Positions 1 through 9,212 are shown, counted from the first letter of the stretch. The stretch is DNA of 64,000 bases from CAZWDL01 sp964632995 (GCA_964632995.1 CAZWDL010000010.1:1-64000), one strand, 5' to 3'. Numbers and translations: made by a program. The notes: generated by a model not told the origin, from the sequence alone.

Positions 1-67
1 AAGGGTCGGGGAGCTTCGCCTGACAAAAAAAATAGCCTATAATAAATTCTGAACAGTGGGCATTTTC

Positions 68-1435
68 TTATTCCTTATTTCTGTTTTTCATCTTCACCGG
101 CTGTCCCGTCGTTTCAATTACATTGAGCCACAGATCTCCTTCCACGTCAATTTTTTTGCGCTGAGCGACGACCAGCTCCATGGGCAGGTTAACAAACTGA
201 TTGTTGCGCCGGCCGACGACAAAGCCGGTCTTGCCGGCCATCGCGCCGTGAACGGCGTTGATACCCAGCTTATTACAGAAAATACTATCGCTGGGAGTCG
301 CCGGTGCGCTGCGAATGATGTAGCTGGGGTCGATGTATTTCACCGTGACCTCCATCCCTTTGGATTTGAAATGCCCGGCAATTTCATTTTTTAACAAAAC
401 GCCGATATCGTCGTGCAGGATGTTACCCGAAGCATCCTTGCGGACTTCCCCCTTTTTGAACAGGAATTGCCCGGCGCCTTCTGCGACCACGATGAGGCAA
501 TGATTCCTTTTTTCCAGGCGTTTCCCGATTACCGAAAAAAGACCTCTTTCCCCTTCCAGGTCAAACTCGATTTCCGGTACCAGCACCAGGTTGACTTCCG
601 GCATGGCCAGGGCAGCGTTGGCGGCGATAAACCCGGCATCGCGCCCCATGAGTTTCACAATGGCAATACCATTATAAGCCCCTCTCGCCTCATTGTGCGC
701 ATCGCGAATGATCGGACTTGCGATCGTAAAGGAAGTCTCAAAGCCGAAAGTCTTCTCGATGTGATTAATGTCGTTGTCAATCGTCTTGGGAATACCGGCG
801 ATACTGATTTTCAGTCCTCGCTGCTCAATCTCTTTAACGATGGCCAGTGCGCCGCGCGTGGTTCCATCCCCGCCGATCGTGAATAGTATATTGATATTAT
901 TACGCTCCAGGCAATCCACTATTGTGGTTACCTCCTGTTTGCCCCGGGAAGAACCGAGAATAGTGCCTCCAAACTGGTGTATATTAGATACTTTCTTCGG
1001 CGTGAGCTCGACGAAGTCGTGACCGTAATCAGGGTTAAAACCCTGAAAACCGTACTGAATACCAAGTACCCTCGTGACGCCGTAGCGATAATTCAAGGTC
1101 ATGACCAGGCTGCGAATAACATTGTTAATTCCGGGGCAAAGCCCGCCGCAGGTAACGATCGCCGCCCTTGTTTTGGAAGGATCGAAATAGAGGTGCTCCC
1201 GGGGACCAGCCCGCTCCATGGTTAGCGGCTCGCCTCCCTCATCCTGTTTTTTGTGGAGTTCCTGCCAGGACAGGTTGAACAGGATGCGTTCACTGTCTTT
1301 GACAAAATTGAAAACCTGATCGCCCTTTACATTCGAAAAACTAAGCGGCGATTTTATTCTACAAGGCCCCAGGGACCAAACTCGAAAATCTTCTTGTTTC
1401 ATGAGCTGTTGTTTACGCGAAGGCAATTTAGCCAT
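68..1435 (-). CDS. 6-phosphofructokinase (PfkA family, plant/spirochaete-like clade)
   Basis: Cytoplasmic glycolytic enzyme phosphorylating fructose 6-phosphate. The 455-aa protein has the N-terminal extension of the long PFK clade, then GGLCPGINN near residue 97, the nucleotide-site motif GGDGT at 188-192 and the catalytic-loop motif PKTIDND at 216-222. Gly in GGDGT (rather than the Asp of PPi-PFKs) favours ATP as donor. Lys in PKTIDND is typical of PPi-PFKs and of plant-type ATP-PFKs, whereas the E. coli enzyme has Gly. I therefore call it ATP-dependent with moderate certainty. ATG start; the next gene lies divergently at 1545. Confidence 0.93.
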   Translation of the reverse strand: MAKLPSRKQQLMKQEDFRVWSLGPCRIKSPLSFSNVKGDQVFNFVKDSERILFNLSWQELHKKQDEGGEPLTMERAGPREHLYFDPSKTRAAIVTCGGLCPGINNVIRSLVMTLNYRYGVTRVLGIQYGFQGFNPDYGHDFVELTPKKVSNIHQFGGTILGSSRGKQEVTTIVDCLERNNINILFTIGGDGTTRGALAIVKEIEQRGLKISIAGIPKTIDNDINHIEKTFGFETSFTIASPIIRDAHNEARGAYNGIAIVKLMGRDAGFIAANAALAMPEVNLVLVPEIEFDLEGERGLFSVIGKRLEKRNHCLIVVAEGAGQFLFKKGEVRKDASGNILHDDIGVLLKNEIAGHFKSKGMEVTVKYIDPSYIIRSAPATPSDSIFCNKLGINAVHGAMAGKTGFVVGRRNNQFVNLPMELVVAQRKKIDVEGDLWLNVIETTGQPVKMKNRNKE

Positions 1436-1497
1436 TTTTTACTTAGTGGCTGTTCAACACTAAGTGAAATAGTTTCGTTGATTTAAAGTATAGTCGA

Positions 1498-1525
1498 TTT
1501 GGTTACGCGGGATTGCTTATTTTTG
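1498..1525 (+). promoter_or_regulatory. Putative Bacteroidota promoter for the nucleoid-associated protein gene
   Basis: TTTG at 1498-1501 and TATTTTTG at 1518-1525 match the Bacteroidota -33/-7 pattern (TTTG / TAnnTTTG). The 16-nt spacing is shorter than the usual 19-21. The ATG follows at 1545 behind an A-rich leader. A small hairpin (TTTTTGC-TTCC-GCAAAAA) overlaps the leader. Confidence 0.4.
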
Positions 1526-1544
1526 CTTCCGCAAAAAATAAAAA

Positions 1545-2567
1545 ATGGACTTTAATTTACATAAACTACTCATCCACGAACTGGAAAAAGAGGCCGATAT
1601 GGCCGAGGCCCAGGTTTTTCTCAGCGAATCGACGGTCAGCGTCGGTGAACAGGAAAGCGAACTGATCGAGAAACTGGATAACACTTTCGTGCAAAAGGCC
1701 GATACTATTTACGGATTCTTCAGTCCGCCGGAGGATGCGCTTTTCCCCGGCTACTTCCGGATTCTTGCCGACAAGCATTTTCAGGAAGCAGCCTTTGTTC
1801 ACTTCTCCCGGGAAACGATGAACGCGCTGCAGCTCGCCCTGCAGGGCGTCATCGGCGCCAAAGGCGGCTATCTGGTATACGCCGATTACCAGGTGCTGGA
1901 AACCCGCCTGATCAGCATTTTCCTCGTCCGCGATACCGAGGGACTCCTCTTTAGGAAAGACGAAGATGAGCACGGTTTTAAGGTGGACACCGTGACCTAC
2001 CTCAACACCGACAAATTGGCCATGGCCTGCCGCATCCACGTGGATAAATACCTGCAGGGACAGGAACGCTGCATCGAAGTGATCAAACACGCCAAGAGCC
2101 AGAAGGAAATCTCGGAATATTTTCTGAATTGGATCGGCCTGGACCGGCCGGAAACCAGCAAAAACCTGACGGAGACTTTCCTGCAGGTCGTAGAAGAACT
2201 GCCGCTCCCGGTACAGGAGGATACGGGCGAACCGATGGCGGAACACAAGTTCCGCGAGGAGGTGGTTAACTTCGCTATGCGCAGCCCGCAGAAAACCATC
2301 AAAATTGACGAATTCGATCAGCATTTCTACGGGGAAAAACAAAAAACCCGGCAATATATCCAGGAACATCAGGTAGAACTAGATCCCGAATTCCGCTTCG
2401 ATAAGAAAATGGTTAAACAACTCTACCACTTTCGCGCCGCCGCCGATGGCATCTCCCTGGGCTTCACCCGCGATCACCTGCAAAACGGCCAGGTCATCAT
2501 CGAAGACGACCGGATCGAGATCCGCTGTGACGAACTGGCGATGAAGTTGCTAGAATTGATGGGGTGA
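1545..2567 (+). CDS. Nucleoid-associated protein, NdpA/YejK family
   Basis: 340 aa, close to the roughly 335 aa of E. coli YejK. The family (37-kDa nucleoid-associated proteins) binds the chromosome; the molecular role is poorly defined. Supporting stretches are YLNTDKLAMACRIHVDKY near residue 150-167 and the KEISEYFLNWIGL block near 188-200, both typical of the family. No signal peptide, acidic overall. ATG start after a plausible promoter. It is transcribed towards the convergent barrel gene ending at 2621. Confidence 0.88.
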   Translation: MDFNLHKLLIHELEKEADMAEAQVFLSESTVSVGEQESELIEKLDNTFVQKADTIYGFFSPPEDALFPGYFRILADKHFQEAAFVHFSRETMNALQLALQGVIGAKGGYLVYADYQVLETRLISIFLVRDTEGLLFRKDEDEHGFKVDTVTYLNTDKLAMACRIHVDKYLQGQERCIEVIKHAKSQKEISEYFLNWIGLDRPETSKNLTETFLQVVEELPLPVQEDTGEPMAEHKFREEVVNFAMRSPQKTIKIDEFDQHFYGEKQKTRQYIQEHQVELDPEFRFDKKMVKQLYHFRAAADGISLGFTRDHLQNGQVIIEDDRIEIRCDELAMKLLELMG

Positions 2568-2620
2568 TGGGAAGTGGGAAACGATTATTCCACGGGGTAA
2601 ATGTTCTGCGGTCTCTCCGT
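2568..2620. repeat. Junction carrying shared intergenic repeat words
   Basis: This 53-bp gap between convergent genes contains GGGTAAATGTTCTGCGGT at 2595-2612, which recurs exactly at 47611-47628. It also contains GGAAGTGGGAA, a word similar to GAAGTGGGAAG at 62879-62889, and GATTATTCC, which recurs near 10950. It appears to be a member of the mosaic repeat family described in the findings. Confidence 0.6.
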
Positions 2621-3205
2621 TCAAAAGATAATTCCTCCCCCCAGCTGCCACTGCCGGGCGTTAAAATTGTCCACGATGCCTTCCTTTCCCCAGGTGTAGC
2701 GGCCTTCGATGAAAAAGATGAGAAACTGGGCGCCGGCGCCTACGTAGGGACCGCCATTCCAGCGGCTGTACTTGCCCTCCTCGGGGTCCGTTCGAATATT
2801 CCCCCTGATTTCCACGGCATGCACCCGGATAGCGCCCTGATAGCCGCCCATGGCGAAGAAGGGTCCGATTTTCACTTTAAGCATCAGCGGGATAGCCAGG
2901 TAGCTGAGCTTTACCTGTTCGCGGCTGCCGTCACGACCGCCGAGTTGGTAAAACTCCAAACCGGCGCCGAATCGCATAAAGGGAAGGAAGCGACTTTCCC
3001 GGATGTAACCAAAATAATACGTATCCAGCGAGTTCGGCAGGTACTCCTCCCCCGCTGTGTTTCTCAGTTCCGCGAAAGTACCGCCGATCCGCAATCCATG
3101 CCGGACGCCCTCCACTTGGTATTCCTGGCAAAAAACAGCGGGTATCCCTACCAGAAGGAATATAAATAGCGAGAAAAACCGGACCAGTATATGCATGAGG
3201 TTCAA
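2621..3205 (-). CDS. Outer-membrane beta-barrel protein (porin-like family)
   Basis: 194 aa with an N-terminal signal peptide (hydrophobic stretch ending near VFCQ, residue 27). The rest alternates aromatic and glycine-rich strands such as SYLAIPLMLKVKIGPFFAMGG and ends in QLGGGIIF, a typical C-terminal barrel strand. This matches the 8-stranded outer_membrane_beta-barrel/PorT-like group common in Bacteroidota. Specific function unknown. An alternative ATG (MHILV) lies three codons inside. A TATATTTG box at 3246-3253 sits about 40 nt upstream. Confidence 0.8.
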   Translation of the reverse strand: MNLMHILVRFFSLFIFLLVGIPAVFCQEYQVEGVRHGLRIGGTFAELRNTAGEEYLPNSLDTYYFGYIRESRFLPFMRFGAGLEFYQLGGRDGSREQVKLSYLAIPLMLKVKIGPFFAMGGYQGAIRVHAVEIRGNIRTDPEEGKYSRWNGGPYVGAGAQFLIFFIEGRYTWGKEGIVDNFNARQWQLGGGIIF

Positions 3206-3245
3206 TTTTTCGAAGAAGTAGCTTCTCAGTTTAGGATCACGTTTT

Positions 3246-3253
3246 CAAATATA
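3246..3253 (-). promoter_or_regulatory. Putative -7 box of the barrel gene
   Basis: On the minus strand this reads TATATTTG, an exact TAnnTTTG -7 match. It lies between the stop of the upstream gene (3267) and the barrel start (3205). No clear -33 TTTG was found. Confidence 0.35.
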
Positions 3254-3266
3254 CGGCTATATTTAC

Positions 3267-3740
3267 TCATTGTCCTTTTTCGGGCGAACGCGCATAACGG
3301 CGTTTTACCGAAGGTAATAGCGTAACAATCAGTATACCTACCCCCAGAAAAGCGTAAAAAGACTGAATGAAATGTCCGTAACCGATCATCATGATTTGAA
3401 CATCAATCCAGACAATCAGGGCGATCGCCGTGTACAAGGCAAAAGTCCAGGCCCAGTGCTGATCGCGGTATATGTTGAGCCGCTCGGCCCAGTTCCAGTC
3501 GGGCTCCCGGAAAAGGCCAATGCCAACCAGCACGGGAAAGACGCCCAGCAGCAGAAACAAAATAAGACCAGGAATGATGTAATTCGAAAAGGGGGTGCCC
3601 TCCAGAAAGGTCAGGGGCATTTGCAGCTGTTCACCGGTGGGGTCTGTAAGCAGCCCCAGACCACCGAAAAGCCCGCTCACCCCCTGGAAAAAGATGAGGA
3701 AGATAAGTAGATAGGTCCAAACAGATCTTATCGAGTTCAT
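3267..3740 (-). CDS. Small integral membrane protein, four predicted helices
   Basis: 157 aa with about four hydrophobic segments (residues ~5-30, ~55-78, ~98-118, ~122-145) and a basic C-terminus (KRRYARSPEKGQ), suggesting a cytoplasmic tail. No catalytic or transport motif is recognised, so I assign no function. It lies upstream of the barrel gene on the same strand with a 61-nt gap that holds a possible separate promoter. A coding region is supported by the coherent membrane topology over its whole length. Confidence 0.7.
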   Translation of the reverse strand: MNSIRSVWTYLLIFLIFFQGVSGLFGGLGLLTDPTGEQLQMPLTFLEGTPFSNYIIPGLILFLLLGVFPVLVGIGLFREPDWNWAERLNIYRDQHWAWTFALYTAIALIVWIDVQIMMIGYGHFIQSFYAFLGVGILIVTLLPSVKRRYARSPEKGQ

Positions 3741-4081
3741 ATTTTTGGGTTTGAGGTGCGGCAGAAAAAACCTTTCTTGCGATTCCCCGGCAACGTATTT
3801 CTTCCGGTATTGCTATAATAACGGCCTGATAAGACTCCTCGGCAATTACCGGTTCCCGCCACGGAACAATATAGTATTCCTTTGCTTTCTTCTTATGCAA
3901 AGAAAAGAAATTCATGTATAACCGTGAACGCATTATTGGCTTTGTTAGGATTTGCGCCTGCCAGATAATGAGCTACAGTCTATCCCTCCACGCTTAGGAA
4001 CAGGAACAGCAAGTGTTTAGCCTGACGATGACATTCGCCTCCGTCCTTCATCCGCGAGCAGTGGCGCTGCTGTGCCGGGCA
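3741..4081. other. Intergenic region without a recognised gene
   Basis: About 340 bp separating the membrane-protein gene start from the amidase stop. I see no convincing ORF, tRNA or strong inverted repeat. Confidence 0.6.
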
Positions 4082-5791
4082 CTAATCTGTAAATCCCTTC
4101 GGATGCCTGTCTTCATGCGCCGTAGCCGCCTGAAAGCGTGCGGCCAGCGCCAGGATACTCGCCTCGTCGTACAGGCGGCCCATCAGAATGATACTGGTGG
4201 GCTGACCATCCTGGTCGAAGCCGTTGGGAAGGCTGATCACCGGATGACCGGTCATGTTGCCGATAGCTGAGCCGTCGCTGCCGTAGGTAGGCATAATCAG
4301 GAAATCGTACTGTTTGAACAGTTCGTGCATTCTTTCGATAAGCAGCTTGCGGTGCCGGTTGGCCTGCAGGTATTCTACGGCAGGAACGAAGCGCGACATG
4401 CGCAGGCTGTTGACGCGGGATACACGCCCTTGGTTAGTAAGCATATCCTCGCGGTTGGAGCGCACCAGTTCGTCAAAAGCGGCGCCGCCTTCGGCGCGGA
4501 TGATCAGATAGATCAGGGCGCTGTAATCCATTTCCGAGGGTAGTTCCACCGCTTTGAGGTTCAGGCCCAGCTTCCTGAAGACGTCCAGCGCGGCGCGGTC
4601 ATTATCGCCCCGGCTGCTGGTATCTGCGTCAAAGGCTTTGGCCAGGTAGGCTCCGCGCAGAGAGGACAGGTCCATTTCCGCATCGTAATTAAAGGAGATG
4701 TCCACCACGCTGCGATCCCGCCCATCGGAGCCGCGGATAGCCTCGAGAACCAGGGCGCAGTCCTGTGCTGTGCGGCCAATAGGTCCCACTTTATCCAGCG
4801 ACCAGGACAGGGTCATGGCGCCGTAGCGGCTCACCCGACCGTAGCTAGGCCGCAGTCCGGTAGCCCCGCAGCGCGTGGAAGGGCTGACAATGGACCCCCA
4901 GGTTTCCGAACCGATGGAGAAAGGCACCAACCCCGCTGCCGTCGCTGCCGCCGGACCGGCCGAGGAACCGCCCGAGCCTTCTTCCAGGTTCCAGGGATTG
5001 CGCGTGCGGCCGCCGAACCAGATATCGCCGTAGGCCAGCTCGCCACTGCTGAGTTTGGCGATCAGGACCGCACCTGCGGCCTCCAGTCGTTCAACAACGG
5101 TAGCCGTAGCCTCAATCACCTGCTCACGGTAGGGCTCCGCGCCCCAGGTAGTAGGATAGCCGGGCACGGCCAGCAGATCCTTCACCCCGTAAGGAATGCC
5201 GTGCAGCGGACCCCGGTATTCCCCGCGGGCGATCTCCTCATCGGCGCGCCGCGCCTGTTCCATAGCGAGTTCCTCAGTCAGCGTAACGACCGCTTCCAGT
5301 TTCGGATCGTACTTTTTGAGGCGTCCCAGAAAAAAACGGGTCAGCCCTGCGGAGCTGATCTGCCGGCTGCGAAGCAGCGCGGCCAGCTCAGCGACAGAGT
5401 AGAATGCCAGCTCACTCATACGTTCAGGTAGCGCCACGGTTTCCGGTAATCCCCATTTAACTGCTTTTTGCGGCGCCGGCAGCTGAAACCCATCCGGCCG
5501 CGGATCGAAATAGAGGGCGGGAACTACGGCGTTATCCAGCGGATGCTGCCGCATACTGTCGTAAGCCGTCAGGTTGCGCTGCAGATAACTGTCCATCGTA
5601 TCGATTTCCGAACGGGTAAATTCAATACCCAGAAGCCGCTGCGCAGCTTCCACATCGGCGCTCGTAAAGGAGCGCTCGCCGTCGTCATCAGCTTTAGCGG
5701 AACGGGAACTTTGGCAGGCGGAAAGGATAACAAAGATAGAAGTCGCCAGTAAGAACATTATTGGGATACGTGCTGCTTGCTTCATCGCCAT
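4082..5791 (-). CDS. Amidase-signature family lipoprotein
   Basis: 569-aa hydrolase of the amidase-signature superfamily (Ser-cisSer-Lys triad; cleaves amides to acid plus ammonia). Leader with lipobox LSAC (Cys26) predicts a periplasmic or outer-membrane lipoprotein. Triad candidates are Lys204 (GVKDL), cis-Ser276 (GSGGSSAG) and nucleophile Ser300 (GSETWGSI); the 24-residue Ser-Ser spacing equals that of characterised members. The nucleophile loop reads TWGS instead of the usual TGGS. A roughly 100-residue N-terminal extension precedes the core. The substrate cannot be told; it is not GatA, since it is exported and has no GatB/C neighbours. Confidence 0.9.
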   Translation of the reverse strand: MAMKQAARIPIMFLLATSIFVILSACQSSRSAKADDDGERSFTSADVEAAQRLLGIEFTRSEIDTMDSYLQRNLTAYDSMRQHPLDNAVVPALYFDPRPDGFQLPAPQKAVKWGLPETVALPERMSELAFYSVAELAALLRSRQISSAGLTRFFLGRLKKYDPKLEAVVTLTEELAMEQARRADEEIARGEYRGPLHGIPYGVKDLLAVPGYPTTWGAEPYREQVIEATATVVERLEAAGAVLIAKLSSGELAYGDIWFGGRTRNPWNLEEGSGGSSAGPAAATAAGLVPFSIGSETWGSIVSPSTRCGATGLRPSYGRVSRYGAMTLSWSLDKVGPIGRTAQDCALVLEAIRGSDGRDRSVVDISFNYDAEMDLSSLRGAYLAKAFDADTSSRGDNDRAALDVFRKLGLNLKAVELPSEMDYSALIYLIIRAEGGAAFDELVRSNREDMLTNQGRVSRVNSLRMSRFVPAVEYLQANRHRKLLIERMHELFKQYDFLIMPTYGSDGSAIGNMTGHPVISLPNGFDQDGQPTSIILMGRLYDEASILALAARFQAATAHEDRHPKGFTD

Positions 5792-6135
5792 CTTTTTGGC
5801 TGCAAATTAATATTTTTTGTTGCCAAACCCGAAATAAAGAAAAGCCGTAGGCTTGGTTATCTTGTAGCGCCGGAAGAACGCCCGCGCATTAAGGAGTCCC
5901 GTGGGCAGGATTAATTGAAAGAGACGCCGATGGCAGCATTTACTATCGGCGGCGCGTTTTTCCCGTCCTCAGCACTGGCTGACTGTGCCGGGCTATTCAC
6001 TGGCGCGGCGACTGCAGCGCCGTTTCACCCGCGATTCACCGGCGGGGTTGTAATTAAGCGTGCAGAAGGACTTCGAAATACAATCTGAATTGTAACTTAC
6101 GGGCTATTCTGCGGTGTAAACCATATGCTTCAACG
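5792..6135. other. GC-rich intergenic region with possible relict coding fragment
   Basis: A minus-strand stretch at about 5920-6030 reads open and ends with residues NAAIGVSFN before a stop. This resembles the last strand of a barrel protein, but an in-frame stop lies just upstream and no start is visible. A 7-bp stem (CGCCGAT/ATCGGCG, about 5931-5957) is present. It may be a gene remnant or an intergenic repeat. Confidence 0.35.
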
Positions 6136-7104
6136 ATGATTACCCGACGTCTTTTTATTGGTTTGGGATTCCTCACCTGGTTGTACTATCTACTGCTATT
6201 CAGCCCTGATTCACCAAAATCACTGGGATGGATCAATATATTATTTTTGCTTGCGCCTCTGTTTCTCATTCCTGCCGGGCTGCGTTTGATCAACCGCTAT
6301 TTTTTTTCCATCACCTATTCTTCAGCAAGTATCTTCCTTTATGCGCTAAGCCTGACCATCGGTTTCATGATGTCGCCCGGATTGCCCGCCGGCTTGATGG
6401 CCATCCCCTGGTTACTGGCCACCATAGGCCTGGCGATTCAGTTTCTGGGAACGCTGCTTCCCGATCTCGGCTGGCGGCGGTTTATTCAACTGCCGGCGCC
6501 CTTTCTCTGCATCGGCGCCGCACTACTTTTTCTGCCCGTCGGGAGCCTGTGGGCCCTGGCCGATCGTCTTGGCTGGCGCTTGCTGGGATTCGATCCGGTT
6601 CTCGTACGCCTGACAGCTGCGCACTTCCACTACGCAGGCTTTTTGCTGCCCTTAACCAGCGGCCTGATATTACGCAACCGGCTGCCACGACCACTTATCA
6701 AATGGACGAGCTGGAGTATCATCACCGGTATTCCGCTTGTAGCGTTGGGTATTCTGACCACCCATGCCGGTGGTCCTCCAGCACTTGAAGTATTCGCCGT
6801 TATCCTACTCGCCTCGGCCGGGCTGGTATGCGCTTCCTTGCACCTCTATTTTGCCATCCGTCCGCCCGCTCACTGGCAGGGGAACCGCTGGTTATGGCTG
6901 CCGGGAAGTCTTTGCCTAGCCACGGGTATGGTCCTGGCGACGCTCTACGGTATCCGCCACTACTACCCCCTGCCCTGGCTGTCGATCCCCTGGATGCACG
7001 CAGTACATGGCACGCTCAACGCTGCAGGCCTGGCCCTTCTTACCCTGGGATGGAGTATTCGCAAACTCAAGCTAAAAAAGGGAAAACTGGAGTTTGAGGA
7101 TTGA
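6136..7104 (+). CDS. YndJ-like multi-pass membrane protein
   Basis: 322 aa, almost entirely hydrophobic, with roughly nine to ten transmembrane segments and a short basic-acidic tail. The conserved histidine-containing segments LTAAHFHYAGF (about residue 158) and MHAVHGTLNAAG (about 295) are the hallmark of the YndJ family, whose function is unknown. The spaced His residues could bind metal or haem; that is inference. ATG start, no neighbour on the same strand, convergent with the gamma-glutamyltransferase gene. Confidence 0.78.
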   Translation: MITRRLFIGLGFLTWLYYLLLFSPDSPKSLGWINILFLLAPLFLIPAGLRLINRYFFSITYSSASIFLYALSLTIGFMMSPGLPAGLMAIPWLLATIGLAIQFLGTLLPDLGWRRFIQLPAPFLCIGAALLFLPVGSLWALADRLGWRLLGFDPVLVRLTAAHFHYAGFLLPLTSGLILRNRLPRPLIKWTSWSIITGIPLVALGILTTHAGGPPALEVFAVILLASAGLVCASLHLYFAIRPPAHWQGNRWLWLPGSLCLATGMVLATLYGIRHYYPLPWLSIPWMHAVHGTLNAAGLALLTLGWSIRKLKLKKGKLEFED

Positions 7105-7153
7105 GCATCCGGCAGGGCCGGCAGTTGCTGAGGGAGAAAATCGTACTGATGCC

Positions 7154-7254
7154 GAGAGTTTAGTTTAGAAGTTTAGCCGTCGCCCCTTCGGGACGCCTGG
7201 TTTAGAAGTTTAGAAGATCTGAAAACGTGAATCTCGTCTTCAGATCTTCTAAAC
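7154..7254. terminator. Inverted repeat / probable bidirectional terminator with direct repeat words
   Basis: Between convergent genes. GTTTAGAAGATCTGAA at 7208-7223 pairs perfectly with 7239-7254 (16 bp, 15-nt loop). The upstream flank repeats GTTTAGAAGTTTAG-like words at about 7158-7175 and 7199-7212. No U-tract follows, so the terminator call rests on position and stem. It belongs to the same class as the other junction repeats. Confidence 0.6.
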
Positions 7255-7352
7255 AGCGAGCCCGGCCGGACGGCCCGTAGGGAGGGCTCCCCCTGTGAAA
7301 TTCGCCAAGCGACTATTCCACAAGGCGAAGCGCTAAACTTCCAAACTTCAAC

Positions 7353-9212
7353 TCACCACCCGACGCCGTAATCATCGCCGTAGTTACTGGAGCCCCCCCA
7401 GAAGGAGCCGTGGGTCCAGTCGAAGAAGACGGCATTGATGGGTCCGGAAGTCCGGTCGTCAAGATCCAGATCGTAGTCCATTTCGCGCAGGGCCTTGCGG
7501 ATCCAGGGCGGGGTATCCTCGCGGATGGTTATACGGCCCGGGCGGGAATCGTGGTCCCCGAAGGAATTGCGCAACTGGTAGCTGTTGATATTGGCCGCCT
7601 CGGCCGCTTCCTGCACGTTCATATCGAACTCCACCATGTTGAGGAAAAACTGCAACAGGTTCTGATCCTGTGTATCACCACCCTGCACCGCAAAGGAGAG
7701 AAAAGGCTTGCTGTCTTTGATCGCCATACCGGGCGTCAGGGTGGCGCGGGGGCGTTTGCCGGGTTCGACCACATTGTAGGGGTTTTCCGCCGGATCGAGT
7801 ACGAAACTCTGCATCCGCTGGCTCATACCCACCCCGGTATTGCCCGCGATAACGGCCGGTATCCAGCCACCGGAGGGCGTGACGCTGACGATCCATCCTT
7901 CCTCATCGACAGCCTGAATGGAGGTCGTCCCGGCGGTGAAAGCATTCAGGTATTCCAGTTCCTCTTCGGGGGTGCGGGCGGGGCGATCGAGGCCGGCGTT
8001 GCCCCAGTCTTCCAGGTAGTTCATAAAAGGATTATCGCCGTCCTGAAACTCGTAAGGATTGCCGGGTTTGATATCGGGGTCATTCTTTTCCCAGTTGATG
8101 AGCTCGATGCGCTTTTTGGCGTATTCCTTCGAAAGCAGGCCTTCCAGCGGTTCATCCGGCGGGAAATAGGGATCGCCGTAGTAGAAGTCGCGGTCGGCGA
8201 AAGCCAGGTTCATCACCTGGTAGAGGGTGTGCATATAGCGGGCGGAATTGTAGCCCATGCTTTGCAGGTCGAAATTTTCCAGCATGTTCAGCGCCTGCAG
8301 CATAACGGGCCCTTGTACCCAGGTATCCAGTTTGTAGACGTCGATGCCCTTGTAGCTGGTCATCACCGGTTCTTCGATATACACCTGCCACTTGTCCAGG
8401 TCCTCCATGGTAATCAGTCCGCCCTGTTCCTGGCAGCCGCGGACGAATTCCTCGGCAATATCGCCGCGGTAAAAGCGGTCGTAGGCGGCGTAGATGGCTT
8501 CCTCGCGGGACTTGCCTGCTTCCAGCGCATTTTGCTCAGCTTCCACCAGTTTCTGCAGCGTAGCCAGCAGGTCTTCCTGCACGAAAATCTCTCCGGGACG
8601 GGGCGCCATATTTTCCTCATCCCCGGGGTGGGTCAGGAATACCTCTTTGGAATAGGGCCATTCGGCGATGCGTTCCTGACTCCGTTGTATAGAACGAGCC
8701 GCACCGGCTTCGATCGGATAGCCTTCGGCCATCTCCATGGCGGGGGCCAGCACTTCCGACAGGCTCAGGGTGCCATACTCGGCCAACATCGTGAACAGGC
8801 CCCCGGGTGTTCCGGGAGTAACAGCCGCCAGCGGACCGTAACGGGGCGGATAGTCCATTTCTTTTTCTTTGAAAAATCCTGGAGTAGCTCCGGTGGGCGC
8901 TACGCCCAACGCATTGATGGCAATGACTTTTTCCGTATTCGGATTATAGATCAGCGCCTGGGTTTCGCCGCCCCAGCTCAGCACATCCCACATGGTGGAA
9001 GTAGCTGCCAGCATGGCGCAGGAAGCATCGACGGCGTTGCCGCCCTGCTGGAAAATCGCCGCGCCGGCCGTAGCGCCCAGCGGTTTGCCGGTGATCGCCA
9101 CCCAGTGCTTGCCGTGGATCACGGGCTTTTGTGTGGACTGCGCCTTCAGAGCAGGAATGAAAAACAGACTCATCAATGCGACGAGTAAGGAATAGGGTTT
9201 TAGGAATCTCAT
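7353..9212 (-). CDS. Gamma-glutamyltransferase family protein, secreted
   Basis: 619-aa N-terminal-nucleophile hydrolase expected to cleave gamma-glutamyl bonds (glutathione or related peptides) in the periplasm after a signal peptide ending near ALKAQ (residue 25). The proenzyme cleavage site is visible as AGTTSIQAVD, with catalytic Thr about residue 429 at the start of the small subunit. GGNAVDAS (57-64) and TPGTPGG are family hallmarks. Autoprocessing into two chains is family knowledge. The C-terminus carries a short Gly/Tyr/Asp-rich tail. Specificity is not determinable; a cephalosporin-acylase-like activity is an alternative. Confidence 0.9.
   Translation of the reverse strand: MRFLKPYSLLVALMSLFFIPALKAQSTQKPVIHGKHWVAITGKPLGATAGAAIFQQGGNAVDASCAMLAATSTMWDVLSWGGETQALIYNPNTEKVIAINALGVAPTGATPGFFKEKEMDYPPRYGPLAAVTPGTPGGLFTMLAEYGTLSLSEVLAPAMEMAEGYPIEAGAARSIQRSQERIAEWPYSKEVFLTHPGDEENMAPRPGEIFVQEDLLATLQKLVEAEQNALEAGKSREEAIYAAYDRFYRGDIAEEFVRGCQEQGGLITMEDLDKWQVYIEEPVMTSYKGIDVYKLDTWVQGPVMLQALNMLENFDLQSMGYNSARYMHTLYQVMNLAFADRDFYYGDPYFPPDEPLEGLLSKEYAKKRIELINWEKNDPDIKPGNPYEFQDGDNPFMNYLEDWGNAGLDRPARTPEEELEYLNAFTAGTTSIQAVDEEGWIVSVTPSGGWIPAVIAGNTGVGMSQRMQSFVLDPAENPYNVVEPGKRPRATLTPGMAIKDSKPFLSFAVQGGDTQDQNLLQFFLNMVEFDMNVQEAAEAANINSYQLRNSFGDHDSRPGRITIREDTPPWIRKALREMDYDLDLDDRTSGPINAVFFDWTHGSFWGGSSNYGDDYGVGW

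Noticed and set aside
3631..3933. 100-codon minus-strand frame overlapping the small membrane protein gene
   Set aside because: It overlaps a better-supported gene in another frame and shows no domain.
7410..9188. 592-codon open frame antisense to the gamma-glutamyltransferase gene
   Set aside because: It lies wholly opposite a well-supported enzyme gene; its product has no recognisable domain and is an artefact of GC-biased codon use.
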